Shown here piece after piece: positions 42,071 through 50,943 of a stretch of 61,785 bases of DNA. The notes under the pieces are model-generated. The model was not told the origin of the DNA. It searched no databases and saw nothing but the letters and a program-made list of their open reading frames with translations. This DNA comes from Variovorax sp. JS1663 (GTDB lineage: Bacteria; Pseudomonadota; Gammaproteobacteria; Burkholderiales; Burkholderiaceae_C): assembly GCF_002157355.1 (NCBI RefSeq), contig NZ_LYMK01000044.1:1-61785 (forward strand), written 5' to 3'. Position 1 is the first letter of the stretch. Every line of letters begins with the position of its first letter. A program made the translations under genes and the position numbers.

Positions 42071-43887
42071 AACGCACTGACCGCCAGAAGGACCGCCAGG
42101 AGGCGCCGCAGGCCGGCGACGATCCCCCCCTGCACACCGAACTCGGCCAGCGCGTGCTGCGCGAGCACGTGGCCGCGATCTACTTCAACTACAGCGCGAC
42201 CTTCATCGCCCGCTTCGCCTTCATCGGCGTGGTCGGCGCCTTCATGCTGCTGCAGCTGGACGAGCCGCTGGTGCTGCCCTTCCTGGTGCTGCACGTGCTG
42301 CTGTACCTGCACCTGTGCTTCATGCCGCGCTGGACGCCCGAGGCGCCTCTCGGGCAGAGCGCCTTCTGGGCCCGGCGCATCACCTTCGTGGCCGCCATGC
42401 TCGGCTTCGCCGACGGGCTCGCTCCCTGGATCTTCGTGCCGGCCGGCAACCTGCCGGCCACCGCGGTGCTGATGGTGGTGATGATGGGCAATTGCGCCCG
42501 CGCCGTGCAGTCCCTGCGGCCGGTGAAGGCCGCCCTCTTCGGCCACACGCTGCCCATGATGGGCGGCCTCATCACCGCGCTGCTGTGGGAAGGCGGCGGC
42601 ACCCACCTGTTCCTGGCCGCCTTCGCCTCGGTCTACCTGCTGATGATGCTGCGCGTGGGCGTGCAGGAGCATCGGCTGCTGACCGAATCGCTGATGCTGC
42701 GCTTCGAGAAGGAAAGCCTGGCCCTGCGCCTGGGCGAGCAGATCGCGGCCACCGAGCGCGCCAGCACCGAGAAGAGCCGCTTCCTCGCCACCGCCAGCCA
42801 CGACCTGCGCCAGCCGCTGCATGCCATCGCCCTCTTCGGCGCCGCGCTGGAGAACGCGCTGCAGGGCCGCCCCGAGGGACAGAACGCGCAGCGGCTGATG
42901 CTGGCGGTCAACGCCCTGGGCTCCTCGCTCGACAGCATGCTCGACGTCTCGCGCCTGGATGCGGGCGTGGTCACGCCCGAGGTGCAGCCGGTGCAGCTCG
43001 ACGCGCTGTTCCTCCCCCTCAACCACATGTTCTCGGCGCAGGCCGAGCAGCGGGAACTGCAGCTGCGCGTGCGCGCCAGCAGGCTGTGGGTACGCAGCGA
43101 CCCGCAGCTGCTGCACCGCATGCTGGCCAACCTGATCGACAACGCGCTCAAGTACACCGCCGCCGGCGGCGTGACGGTGGCCGCCCGTGCACGCGGCGCC
43201 CAGGTGTGGATCGAGGTGCGCGACACCGGCATGGGCATCGCCCAGGGCCAGCAGGAGCGCGTGTTCGAGGAGTTCTATCAGGTCGGCAACCCGGGCCGCG
43301 ACCGCTCGCGCGGGCTGGGCATCGGCCTGGCGATCGTCAAGCGCCTGTCGCGCCTGCTCGACCATCCCGTGCAGCTGCATTCGCGGCTGGGCCGCGGCAC
43401 GCGCTTCCGCCTGCTGCTGCCGGCCGCCGAGGCGCCCGCCGGCGCGCCGGTCGTGCCGGTGCCGGCGGAGATCGGCTGGCAGCGCCGCGCCATGCCCGCC
43501 ATGCCGCCGCTGGCCGGCCAGGTGCTGCTCGTCGACGACGAGGTGGAGATCCGCCAGGCCATGCGCGAGCTGCTGCGCGCCTGGGGCCTCGAGGTCTGCG
43601 CCGCGGCCAACGAGGTGGAAGCGCTGGAGATGCTCAGCCCGGACCGGCCCATCGCCCTGCTGATCTGCGACCTGCGCCTGGCCGGCGGCGCCGACGGACT
43701 GGCGCTGGGCCAGCGACTGCGGCAGCGCTTCGCCCCGGCCGCGCCGCTGCTGCTAATCACCGGCGAGACCGCGCCCGAGCGCCTGCAGCGCGTGCGCGCC
43801 TCGGGCGTGCCGGTGCTGTTCAAGCCGGTGGAGGCCGGCCTGCTGCTGCGCACGCTGCGCGAGCTGACGGCCACGCGCCGCACGTGA
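42067..43887 (+). CDS. Hybrid sensor histidine kinase/response regulator
   Basis: About 606 residues. Around five to six N-terminal membrane helices (about 35-195) without a large periplasmic loop, a coiled coil, the kinase core with H245 in SHDLRQPLHA, the ATPase domain (LIDNALKYT, DTGMGI, GLGIGL) and a C-terminal receiver with D490/D491 and phosphoacceptor D535. The first ATG would remove part of the first helix, so I use the TTG overlapping the regulator stop; this start is uncertain. The SHDLRQPL kinases usually pair with an adjacent NarL regulator, as here. Signal unknown. Confidence 0.88.
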   Translation: MKRTDRQKDRQEAPQAGDDPPLHTELGQRVLREHVAAIYFNYSATFIARFAFIGVVGAFMLLQLDEPLVLPFLVLHVLLYLHLCFMPRWTPEAPLGQSAFWARRITFVAAMLGFADGLAPWIFVPAGNLPATAVLMVVMMGNCARAVQSLRPVKAALFGHTLPMMGGLITALLWEGGGTHLFLAAFASVYLLMMLRVGVQEHRLLTESLMLRFEKESLALRLGEQIAATERASTEKSRFLATASHDLRQPLHAIALFGAALENALQGRPEGQNAQRLMLAVNALGSSLDSMLDVSRLDAGVVTPEVQPVQLDALFLPLNHMFSAQAEQRELQLRVRASRLWVRSDPQLLHRMLANLIDNALKYTAAGGVTVAARARGAQVWIEVRDTGMGIAQGQQERVFEEFYQVGNPGRDRSRGLGIGLAIVKRLSRLLDHPVQLHSRLGRGTRFRLLLPAAEAPAGAPVVPVPAEIGWQRRAMPAMPPLAGQVLLVDDEVEIRQAMRELLRAWGLEVCAAANEVEALEMLSPDRPIALLICDLRLAGGADGLALGQRLRQRFAPAAPLLLITGETAPERLQRVRASGVPVLFKPVEAGLLLRTLRELTATRRT

Positions 43888-43990
43888 CTTTCGGCACTGG
43901 CGGACTGCCGTCGCGGCCCGTAACTTCCGGTGCGGCCGCCTGCGGCCCCGATCCTGTTTCCTTCACTTCGCATCCTTCGATGCGCCAGCC

Positions 43991-44890
43991 ATGACTCTTG
44001 CAAGACCTTCCCTCGTCGCCGCGCTCACCGCCCTGCTCGCCCTGGCCGGCTGCCAGACCACCGACATGCAGATGGGCAGCCAGGGCGCCAAGACGGTGGC
44101 CACCGGCAGCGCCGCCGGCGCGGCCTCGGCCAACACCAGCAGCGCGCTGGAGCGCTGCCCCTCGCCGCTGGGCACCGTCTCGCTGATCGAGAACCAGCAG
44201 GCCGGCTGGTACACCATCCTGCGCAACGAGTACCGCCTGCCGCCCACCGCCAACCTGCTGCGCCTGCTGATCCAGCAGTCCAACTGCTTCGTGGTGGTGG
44301 AGCGCGGCGCGGCCGGCATGAACGCGATGACGCGCGAGCGCGAGCTCATGCAGTCCGGCGAGATGCGCCAGGGCAGCAACTTCGGCCGCGGCCAGATGGT
44401 GGCTTCCGACTACGGCCTGTCGCCCGAGATCGTGTTCAACAACAGCGATGCCGGCGGCGCGGGCGCGGCGCTCGGCGGTCTGGTCGGCCGCGGCCGCTAC
44501 AGCAACGTGCTGGGCCAGCTCGGCGCCAGCCTCCAGACCAAGGAAGCCAGCACCCTGCTGACCTTGATCGACAACCGCTCCGGCGTGCAGGTCGCGGCCT
44601 CCGAGGGCAGCGCCTCCAAGACCGACTTCGGCGGCTTCATCTCGCTGGCCGGCGGCTCCGGTGCCGGCGGCCTGGGCGGCTACACGAACACGGCGCAGGG
44701 CAAGGTGATCGCCGCGGCCTTCATGGACGCCTTCAACCAGATGGTCGTCTCGCTGCGCAACTACAAGGCGCAGACGGTGCAGGGCCAGGGCCTGGGCGGC
44801 GGCGGCCGGCTGGGCGTGGATGGCGGCGCGGCGCCCTCACAGACGTCGGCGCCCGCGGAGAGCAACGGCAAGGGTCGTCGGCGCAAGTGA
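43991..44890 (+). CDS. CsgG-family lipoprotein
   Basis: 299 residues with a lipoprotein signal (LALAGC, Cys21). The body resembles CsgG/HfaB proteins, which form oligomeric outer-membrane channels in curli or holdfast export; segments such as RLPPTANLLRLLIQQSNCFVVVERG (in parts) fit. The last 40 residues are Gly/Ala-rich. No csgA, csgB, csgE, csgF or holdfast gene is adjacent, so its cargo is unknown. It stands alone after a 103-bp gap. Confidence 0.78.
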   Translation: MTLARPSLVAALTALLALAGCQTTDMQMGSQGAKTVATGSAAGAASANTSSALERCPSPLGTVSLIENQQAGWYTILRNEYRLPPTANLLRLLIQQSNCFVVVERGAAGMNAMTRERELMQSGEMRQGSNFGRGQMVASDYGLSPEIVFNNSDAGGAGAALGGLVGRGRYSNVLGQLGASLQTKEASTLLTLIDNRSGVQVAASEGSASKTDFGGFISLAGGSGAGGLGGYTNTAQGKVIAAAFMDAFNQMVVSLRNYKAQTVQGQGLGGGGRLGVDGGAAPSQTSAPAESNGKGRRRK

Positions 44891-44903
44891 GCAGTCGGGC
44901 CCG

Positions 44904-45515
44904 TCAGATGTGCAGAACCGCCAGCCCGCCCACCACCAGCCCACCGGCCGCCACGCCCACCATCGCCCATTCCAGCCACTTCCTGCGCGTGAGCAGCGCG
45001 ATCGCGGCGAGTGCGATCGAGACCTGCAGCGCGGTCGTGGCCTGCGCCCAGCGGTGATGCTGGTGCAGTTGCTCGTCCGACTTGCGGTCCCAGTCCCGGG
45101 CCTCCTGCTCCAGGCCCTGCGCCACCAGCTGGATCTCGGCCTTCTCCTTTTCGTAGCGCGTCACCTTGTCCTGCCAGGCCTGCCGGCGATCCTCCGGCGA
45201 GGTGTCGCGCGCGAACTCCGCGAGCGACTGCTTGGTGCTCTTGGACTGGAAGTAATTCCACTGGTTGGAAGCCTCGGTCTTCTTGATGCCCGCGTTGTTC
45301 TTGTAGAGCCCCGCGTTGGCCTGCGTGAGCCCGCCCATGTACGCGAACACGGCACCGACCGTGGCGATGATCGCGGTGCACACCGCGATCTGGTTGATCA
45401 TGCTCTTGCCGCCGCCGTCATGCGCGGCCTCGACGGGATGATGATGCTCACCATGCCCCGCGTGCTCGAGCTCATGGTCGTGCGGGCCGTGCACATGAAA
45501 GCCTTGTCCTGACAT
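44904..45515 (-). CDS. DUF4337 family membrane protein
   Basis: 203 residues: a His-rich N-terminus (HVHGPHDHELEHAGHGEHHHP in parts), one membrane helix at about 40-62, a long charged coiled-coil segment (about 75-150, KNNAGIKKTEASNQWNYFQSKSTKQ in parts), and two C-terminal helices. This is the usual DUF4337 layout, function unknown. The His cluster might bind metal, but that is speculation. Convergent with the CsgG-like gene. Confidence 0.8.
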   Translation of the reverse strand: MSGQGFHVHGPHDHELEHAGHGEHHHPVEAAHDGGGKSMINQIAVCTAIIATVGAVFAYMGGLTQANAGLYKNNAGIKKTEASNQWNYFQSKSTKQSLAEFARDTSPEDRRQAWQDKVTRYEKEKAEIQLVAQGLEQEARDWDRKSDEQLHQHHRWAQATTALQVSIALAAIALLTRRKWLEWAMVGVAAGGLVVGGLAVLHI

Positions 45516-45575
45516 GGAAATCTCCGATCAAACGAACCAGGAAGCGAGCGCGGATTCTGCCCGACGCCTGCACCG

Positions 45576-46079
45576 TCAAACGCCCGGAAGGACCAGCCGC
45601 GCAGAGTTCTTGACCTCCTCCATGACGGCATAGGTGCGCGTCTCCCGCACGCCGGGCAGCTGCCACAGCACCGTGCCGGCGAACCGCCGGTAGTCGTTCA
45701 TGTCGGCACTGCGCGTCTTGAGCAGGTAGTCGAAGCCGCCGGCCACCATGTGGCACTCCATGATTTCCGGACGCACCTGCACGGCGGCCTTGAATTCATC
45801 GAACACGTTGGGCGTCGTCCGGTCGAGCAGCACTTCGACGAAGACCAGCATGCCGGCGCCCAGCTTCAGGGGATTCAGCCGCGCCTCGTAGCCGAGGATG
45901 TAGCCCTCCCGGGTGAGCCGCTGCACGCGCGCCAGGGCGGCGGTCGGCGACAGGCCGATCTCGTCGGCCAGCTTCAGGTTGGTGATGCGGCCGTCGGCCT
46001 GCAGGGCCGAAAGAATCCGCAGGTCCAGCCGGTCCAATCCTGGAAGCCCCGCGGCTTCTTCTAGTGATTTGTTCTGCAT
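45576..46079 (-). CDS. Lrp/AsnC-family regulator, divergent from putA
   Basis: 167 residues: helix-turn-helix about 30-55 (NLKLADEIGLSPTAALARVQRL in parts) and a C-terminal AsnC-type effector domain. A gene of this type divergent from putA is usually its activator, responding to proline; PutR is one name in other species. It and putA share a short AT-rich spacer. Identity to named regulators not tested, so I leave the symbol empty. Confidence 0.9.
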   Translation of the reverse strand: MQNKSLEEAAGLPGLDRLDLRILSALQADGRITNLKLADEIGLSPTAALARVQRLTREGYILGYEARLNPLKLGAGMLVFVEVLLDRTTPNVFDEFKAAVQVRPEIMECHMVAGGFDYLLKTRSADMNDYRRFAGTVLWQLPGVRETRTYAVMEEVKNSARLVLPGV

Positions 46080-46156
46080 TTCATCAAATCTTCGAACAAC
46101 AATTTTGCATCTGTGGCGGCATTATGCGTGTTATCACTAGCTCATCGGACCCATCC
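46080..46156. promoter_or_regulatory. lrp-type/putA intergenic control region
   Basis: About 77 bp, AT-rich, between the divergent regulator and putA. It holds a perfect GCATTATGC palindrome (46119-46127), a TTTTGCAT half-like stretch upstream and a TTCGAA at 46091-46096. The Lrp-type regulator probably binds here. Two ATGs for putA are possible (46124 and 46157); if the first is used the palindrome overlaps the start codon. Confidence 0.5.
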
Positions 46157-49100
46157 ATGGATACGCGCGCATCGCCCTCCGACCCTGCTCCGCTCTTCCG
46201 CGGCTTTGCCGGCCCGCTGCCCCAGCGCTCCGCCTTGCGGGAGCGCATCACGGCCGCCTATCGCGTGCCGGAGCAGGAAGCGGTGTCGACGCTCCTGACC
46301 CAGGCCAGCACGCCTCCCGACGTGGCCGCGCGCGCGAACACGCTCGCGCTGCAGCTGGCGCGGCGCCTGCGCGACCGCAAGAACGCCGCGGGCCGGGCCG
46401 GGCTGGTGCAGGGGCTGCTGCAGGAATACGCGCTGTCGTCCCAGGAGGGCGTCGCCCTCATGTGCCTGGCCGAAGCGCTGCTGCGCATTCCCGACGCCGC
46501 CACCCGCGACGCGCTCATCCGGGACAAGATCGCCCGCGGCCATTGGCAGGAACATGCGGGCCGCAGCCCTTCGCTGTTCGTCAATGCCGCCACCTGGGGG
46601 CTGCTGCTCACCGGCAAGATCGTCTCGACCCACAGTGAGTCGACCCTGTCGGCGCTGCTGACGCGGCTGATCGCCAAGGGCGGCGAACCAATGATCCGCA
46701 AGGGCGTGGACATGGCCATGCGCATGATGGGCGAGCAGTTCGTCACCGGCGAGACCATCGCGGCCGCGCTGGAGCATGCCCGCGCGTTCGAGGCCCAGGG
46801 CTTCCGCTATTCCTACGACATGCTGGGCGAAGCGGCGATGACGGCCGAGGACGCGGACCGCTACCGGCAGTCCTACGAGAAGGCGATCCATGCCATCGGC
46901 AAAGCCTCCGCAGGGCGCGGGGTGTACGAGGGGCCCGGCATCTCCATCAAGCTCTCCGCGCTGCATCCGCGCTATGCCCGGGCGCAGTACGACCGCGTGA
47001 TGGACGAGCTGTACCCGGTGCTGCGCCACCTGGCGCTGCTGGCCCATCGCTTCGACATCGGCCTGAACATCGATGCCGAAGAGGCGGATCGCCTCGAGCT
47101 CTCCCTGGACCTGCTCGAGAAGCTGTGCTTCGAGCCGGCGATGGCCGGCTGGAACGGCATCGGCTTCGTGGTCCAGGCCTACCAGAAGCGCTGCCCCTTC
47201 GTCATCGACCACGTTATCGACCTGGCGCGGCGCAGCGGCCATCGCCTGATGGTGCGGCTGGTCAAGGGCGCCTACTGGGACAGCGAGATCAAGCGCGCCC
47301 AGGTCGACGGGCAGGACGGCTTCCCCGTCTACACCCGCAAGGTCTACACCGACGTCTCCTACCTGGCCTGCGCCCGCAAGCTGCTGGCGGCGCCGGACCA
47401 GGTCTATCCGCAATTCGCGACGCACAACGCCCACTCCATGGCGGCGATCTACACCCTCGCCGACCCTGCCGCGTACCGGCCCGGGCAGTACGAGTTCCAG
47501 TGCCTGCACGGCATGGGCGAGCCGCTCTACGAACAGGTGGTCGGCCGGCCGGAAGACGGCAAGCTCGGCCGGCCCTGCCGCATCTATGCGCCGGTGGGCA
47601 CGCACGAAACGCTGCTGGCCTACCTCGTGCGGCGGCTGCTGGAGAACGGCGCCAACACCTCCTTCGTCAATCGCATCGCCGACCCCACGATCGCCATCGA
47701 ATCACTGGTCGAGGACCCGGTGGCCGCCGTCGATCGCATCGCGAAGGAGGAAGGCGAGGCCGGCCGGCCCCATCCGGCCATCGCGGACCCGGCTGCGCTG
47801 TACGGCCGGGCCCGTCTCAATTCGCAGGGCATGGACCTGTCGAACGAGCGGACGCTGCGAAGCCTGGAGGCGCTGCTGGCCGAAAGTGCCGGGATCGCAT
47901 GGCGCGCCGAACCGCTGCTCGCGGAAGCCCCCACGGTCCCCGCGCCGGCGTGGAAGCCGGTGCTCAACCCGGCGGACCATCGCGACGTGGTCGGCCAGGT
48001 CCGCGCCGCGGGCGAGGAGGAGATCGACGCGGCCCTGCGCAGCGCGACGGCATTCGCCCCGGCCTGGGCCGGCCACCCCGCCGCCCAGCGGGCGGCCGCG
48101 CTCGAACGCGCGGCGGACCTCCTGCAGGCGCGCATGCCCCAGCTGCTCGGACTGCTGGTCCGCGAGGCCGGCAAGACCTGCGCGAACGGCGTGGCCGAGG
48201 TGCGCGAGGCGATCGATTTCCTGCGCTTCTACGCCGGCCAGGCCCGTGCCGACTTCGAAGCCGCCACGCACCGGCCGCTGGGCCCGGTGGTCTGCATCAG
48301 CCCGTGGAACTTTCCGCTGGCGATCTTCGTGGGCCAGATTGCCGCGGCCCTCGCTGCCGGCAACCCGGTGCTGGCCAAGCCCGCGGAGCAGACCTCGCTG
48401 ACCGCCGCCGAAGCGGTGCGCCTGCTCCACGAGGCCGGCGTGCCCGCAGCGGCGCTGCAGCTCGTTCCGGGCCGCGGTTCCACCGTCGGCGCGCGGATGG
48501 TCGCCGACGAACGAGTGCAGGCCGTCATGTTCACCGGGTCGACGGAAGTGGCGCGGTCGCTGCAGCGCACCCTGGCCGGCCGGCTCGGGCCGACCGGCGC
48601 GCCTGTGCCCCTGATCGCCGAGACCGGCGGGCAGAACGCCATGATCGTCGACTCCTCGGCCCTGGCCGAGCAGGTGGTCGGCGACGTGGTCGCGTCCGCC
48701 TTCGACAGCGCGGGCCAGCGCTGCTCCGCGCTGCGTGTCCTGTGCGTCCAGGACGACGTCGCCGACCGCGTGCTGCACATGCTGCGCGGCGCGGTGGCCG
48801 AATCGACGGTGGGCGATCCCGCAGCGCTGCGCACGGACATCGGCCCGGTCATCGACGCCGGCGCGCGCGACACCATCGAGGCGCACATCGAGGCCATGCG
48901 GGCGCGGGGCCGGCGCGTCACGCGCCTGGGCCGCCATGCGCATGAGGTGCTCGGGCGGGGAAGCTACGTCGTCCCCACCGTCATCGAACTGGGCAGCATC
49001 TCGGAGCTGACGCGAGAGGTGTTCGGCCCGGTGCTGCACGTGGTGCGCTACGCGCGCCGCGACCTCGACGCGCTGGTCGCGCAGATCAACGCCACCGGCT

Positions 49101-49930
49101 ACGGCCTCACGCTCGGCCTGCACACGCGCATCGACGAGACCATCGAGCAGGTCGTCTCCCACGCGCGGGTGGGCAACATCTACGTCAACCGCAACATGGT
49201 GGGCGCCGTCGTCGGCGTGCAGCCCTTCGGCGGCGAGGGCCTGTCCGGCACCGGCCCCAAGGCGGGTGGCCCCTTGTACATGTACCGGCTGCTCTCGGCA
49301 CGCCCGCAGGACGTGCTGGCGCGCGCGGCCGGCGCCGGCCTGCCCGGCTCGCAGGCGGAAGGTGACGCGCCGGGCACGCCGCCCGCGTTCGGGTCGCTGC
49401 TCGAGTGGCTGTCCGGCCATCGCGACCGGCGTGTCGCGGCACGGTGCCAGGCGCTGGCGCAGAGGGCGGCGCCTCGCGGCGCGAGGCTGCTGGCAGGGCC
49501 CACCGGCGAGCGGAACGTGTATTCGCTGCATCCTCGCGAGGCCGCGCTGTGCCTGGCGGAGAACGAGGATTCGCTGCTGTACCAGACGGCAGGCGCCCTG
49601 GCCGCCGGCTGCCGCGCCATCTGGCCTTCCGTGCCGGCAACGCAGGCCTTGCGCGCAAGCCTGCCGCTCGACGTGCAGGAGCTGGTTGCCCTGGCCAGCG
49701 ACTGGACAGCCACCGGCGTGGCCTTCGATGTCGCGCTGCACCAGGGCAGCCCGGAGGACCTGCTGGCCGCGTCCGTTCGCCTGGCGCAGCGCGAGGGCCC
49801 GATCGTCGGGCTTCGTCCCTTCGGCCTGGATGGCGAGGACAGCCCGATGGAGGCCTTGTTCATCGAGCGCGCCGTCAGCACGAACACCGCGGCGGCGGGC
49901 GGCAATGCGAGCCTGATGACGATCGCCTGA
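46157..49930 (+). CDS. putA: Bifunctional proline dehydrogenase/P5C dehydrogenase PutA
   Basis: Oxidises proline to glutamate in two steps with substrate channelling. About 1257 residues: the N-terminal alpha domain, the PRODH barrel (RLVKGAYWDSEIK near 367, GEDGFPVYTRK-like segment), the aldehyde dehydrogenase domain with catalytic C856 (GQRCSALR), and a C-terminal ~200-residue ALDH-like tail that seals the tunnel in long PutAs. There is no ribbon-helix-helix DNA-binding domain, so it is not self-repressing; the divergent Lrp-type protein is the likely regulator. Confidence 0.95.
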   Translation: MDTRASPSDPAPLFRGFAGPLPQRSALRERITAAYRVPEQEAVSTLLTQASTPPDVAARANTLALQLARRLRDRKNAAGRAGLVQGLLQEYALSSQEGVALMCLAEALLRIPDAATRDALIRDKIARGHWQEHAGRSPSLFVNAATWGLLLTGKIVSTHSESTLSALLTRLIAKGGEPMIRKGVDMAMRMMGEQFVTGETIAAALEHARAFEAQGFRYSYDMLGEAAMTAEDADRYRQSYEKAIHAIGKASAGRGVYEGPGISIKLSALHPRYARAQYDRVMDELYPVLRHLALLAHRFDIGLNIDAEEADRLELSLDLLEKLCFEPAMAGWNGIGFVVQAYQKRCPFVIDHVIDLARRSGHRLMVRLVKGAYWDSEIKRAQVDGQDGFPVYTRKVYTDVSYLACARKLLAAPDQVYPQFATHNAHSMAAIYTLADPAAYRPGQYEFQCLHGMGEPLYEQVVGRPEDGKLGRPCRIYAPVGTHETLLAYLVRRLLENGANTSFVNRIADPTIAIESLVEDPVAAVDRIAKEEGEAGRPHPAIADPAALYGRARLNSQGMDLSNERTLRSLEALLAESAGIAWRAEPLLAEAPTVPAPAWKPVLNPADHRDVVGQVRAAGEEEIDAALRSATAFAPAWAGHPAAQRAAALERAADLLQARMPQLLGLLVREAGKTCANGVAEVREAIDFLRFYAGQARADFEAATHRPLGPVVCISPWNFPLAIFVGQIAAALAAGNPVLAKPAEQTSLTAAEAVRLLHEAGVPAAALQLVPGRGSTVGARMVADERVQAVMFTGSTEVARSLQRTLAGRLGPTGAPVPLIAETGGQNAMIVDSSALAEQVVGDVVASAFDSAGQRCSALRVLCVQDDVADRVLHMLRGAVAESTVGDPAALRTDIGPVIDAGARDTIEAHIEAMRARGRRVTRLGRHAHEVLGRGSYVVPTVIELGSISELTREVFGPVLHVVRYARRDLDALVAQINATGYGLTLGLHTRIDETIEQVVSHARVGNIYVNRNMVGAVVGVQPFGGEGLSGTGPKAGGPLYMYRLLSARPQDVLARAAGAGLPGSQAEGDAPGTPPAFGSLLEWLSGHRDRRVAARCQALAQRAAPRGARLLAGPTGERNVYSLHPREAALCLAENEDSLLYQTAGALAAGCRAIWPSVPATQALRASLPLDVQELVALASDWTATGVAFDVALHQGSPEDLLAASVRLAQREGPIVGLRPFGLDGEDSPMEALFIERAVSTNTAAAGGNASLMTIA

Positions 49931-50058
49931 CCGTGACACGGTTCGCGCGGCGATCGTGCGTCTCGACCTCGCTGCACAGGGACAATTGATCAGATTCCAC
50001 TGCGGCTTTCCCTTCGAGAATCGCCTCCGATCAAGCAACGAAGGAGAGAGCGAAGCAT

Positions 50059-50373
50059 ATGAAGACGATCGCATGGGCCGGGCTGTTCGCCGTGATCTTG
50101 AGCGCCTGCGGCGGCGGTGGAGACAGCGGAGGCATCAGCGGGATGCCCACGTCGCTGCAGTCGAGCCCCCCCGTCGAAACGGCCGCTACCCCAGCACAGA
50201 TGCAGGCGCCGGCTCCCATGCCGACGCAAACGCAAACGCAGCCCCCAAAAGCCGATCCCGCCCGAACCTCCGATGGAAGCGCGCGTGATCAGCTGAAGGA
50301 TCACGCCGGAACTGACAGCACTCCCTACGCCCAACAGTCCGCCGGAGGACGTCTTCCTATCCCAGGCCAGTGA
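50059..50373 (+). CDS. Small Pro/Gln-rich lipoprotein
   Basis: 104 residues: a lipobox LSAC (Cys17) at the end of a signal peptide, then a disordered mature part rich in Gly, Pro, Gln and Thr with an AQMQAPAPMPTQTQTQPP run. GGAGAG precedes the ATG. No domain recognised. It is followed by a strong terminator and is probably monocistronic. Confidence 0.8.
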   Translation: MKTIAWAGLFAVILSACGGGGDSGGISGMPTSLQSSPPVETAATPAQMQAPAPMPTQTQTQPPKADPARTSDGSARDQLKDHAGTDSTPYAQQSAGGRLPIPGQ

Positions 50374-50416
50374 CGTAGCCCCCCCGGGGTGGCGCCCTAT
50401 CGGAGCCGTCTCTTTC

Positions 50417-50450
50417 AACGCCCGCGGCGTCGCCGCGGGCGTTTTCGCTT
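50417..50450 (+). terminator. Rho-independent terminator
   Basis: AACGCCCGCGGC (50417-50428) pairs over 12 bp with GCCGCGGGCGTT (50432-50443) around a GTC loop, followed by TTCGCTTGCGCTTTT. It ends the lipoprotein transcript and isolates the catabolic operon downstream. Confidence 0.85.
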
Positions 50451-50567
50451 GCGCTTTTCTCAAGCACGAACCCTGCAAATATCGTTTGAGCATCGGGTCC
50501 CGAAAGCGAAAACTTCGCACATCCCCCGGCCTCGTGCCGGACTTGTTCGAAGACCAGGAGACCCCCC

Positions 50568-50921
50568 GTGCCAGAGCTTTCGTATCCCCTGTGGAGCCCC
50601 ACCCCCGAGCCCGCGCTGCTCGCCTCGCGCGAGCGTGACAGCGGCGAACTCGTCTTTCCCGCCCTGCCCCCTTCTTCGCCGCTGAGCGAGCGGCACGACA
50701 CCGTCGCCATCGACAACATCGGGCAGGTCTACAGCTACACCGTCATCCATCCGGGCGCCAAGAGCGGCCAGGCGCCCTACGCCCTCGGCTACGTGGACTT
50801 CCCCGGCCCGGTGCGCATCTTCGGCCGCCTCACCGGCAAGCCGCGCCCGACGATCGGCGAGCGCTATGCGGCCCGCCCCGACGACAGCTTCGGCTACGTC
50901 TTCGCGGCCCTCGACGACTGA
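50568..50921 (+). CDS. OB-fold (DUF35-type) thiolase partner
   Basis: 117 residues, resembles the OB-fold half of DUF35 proteins (GQVYSYTVIHPGAKSGQAPYALGYVDFP in parts; VRIFGRL). The N-terminal zinc ribbon common in the family is missing; no Cys pairs are seen. Such proteins bind acyl-CoA and form complexes with SCP2-type thiolases, the gene directly downstream. Starts at GTG 50568 with AGGAG before it. Confidence 0.8.
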   Translation: MPELSYPLWSPTPEPALLASRERDSGELVFPALPPSSPLSERHDTVAIDNIGQVYSYTVIHPGAKSGQAPYALGYVDFPGPVRIFGRLTGKPRPTIGERYAARPDDSFGYVFAALDD

Positions 50922-50943
50922 ACCGGACCAGGAGCACAACACC

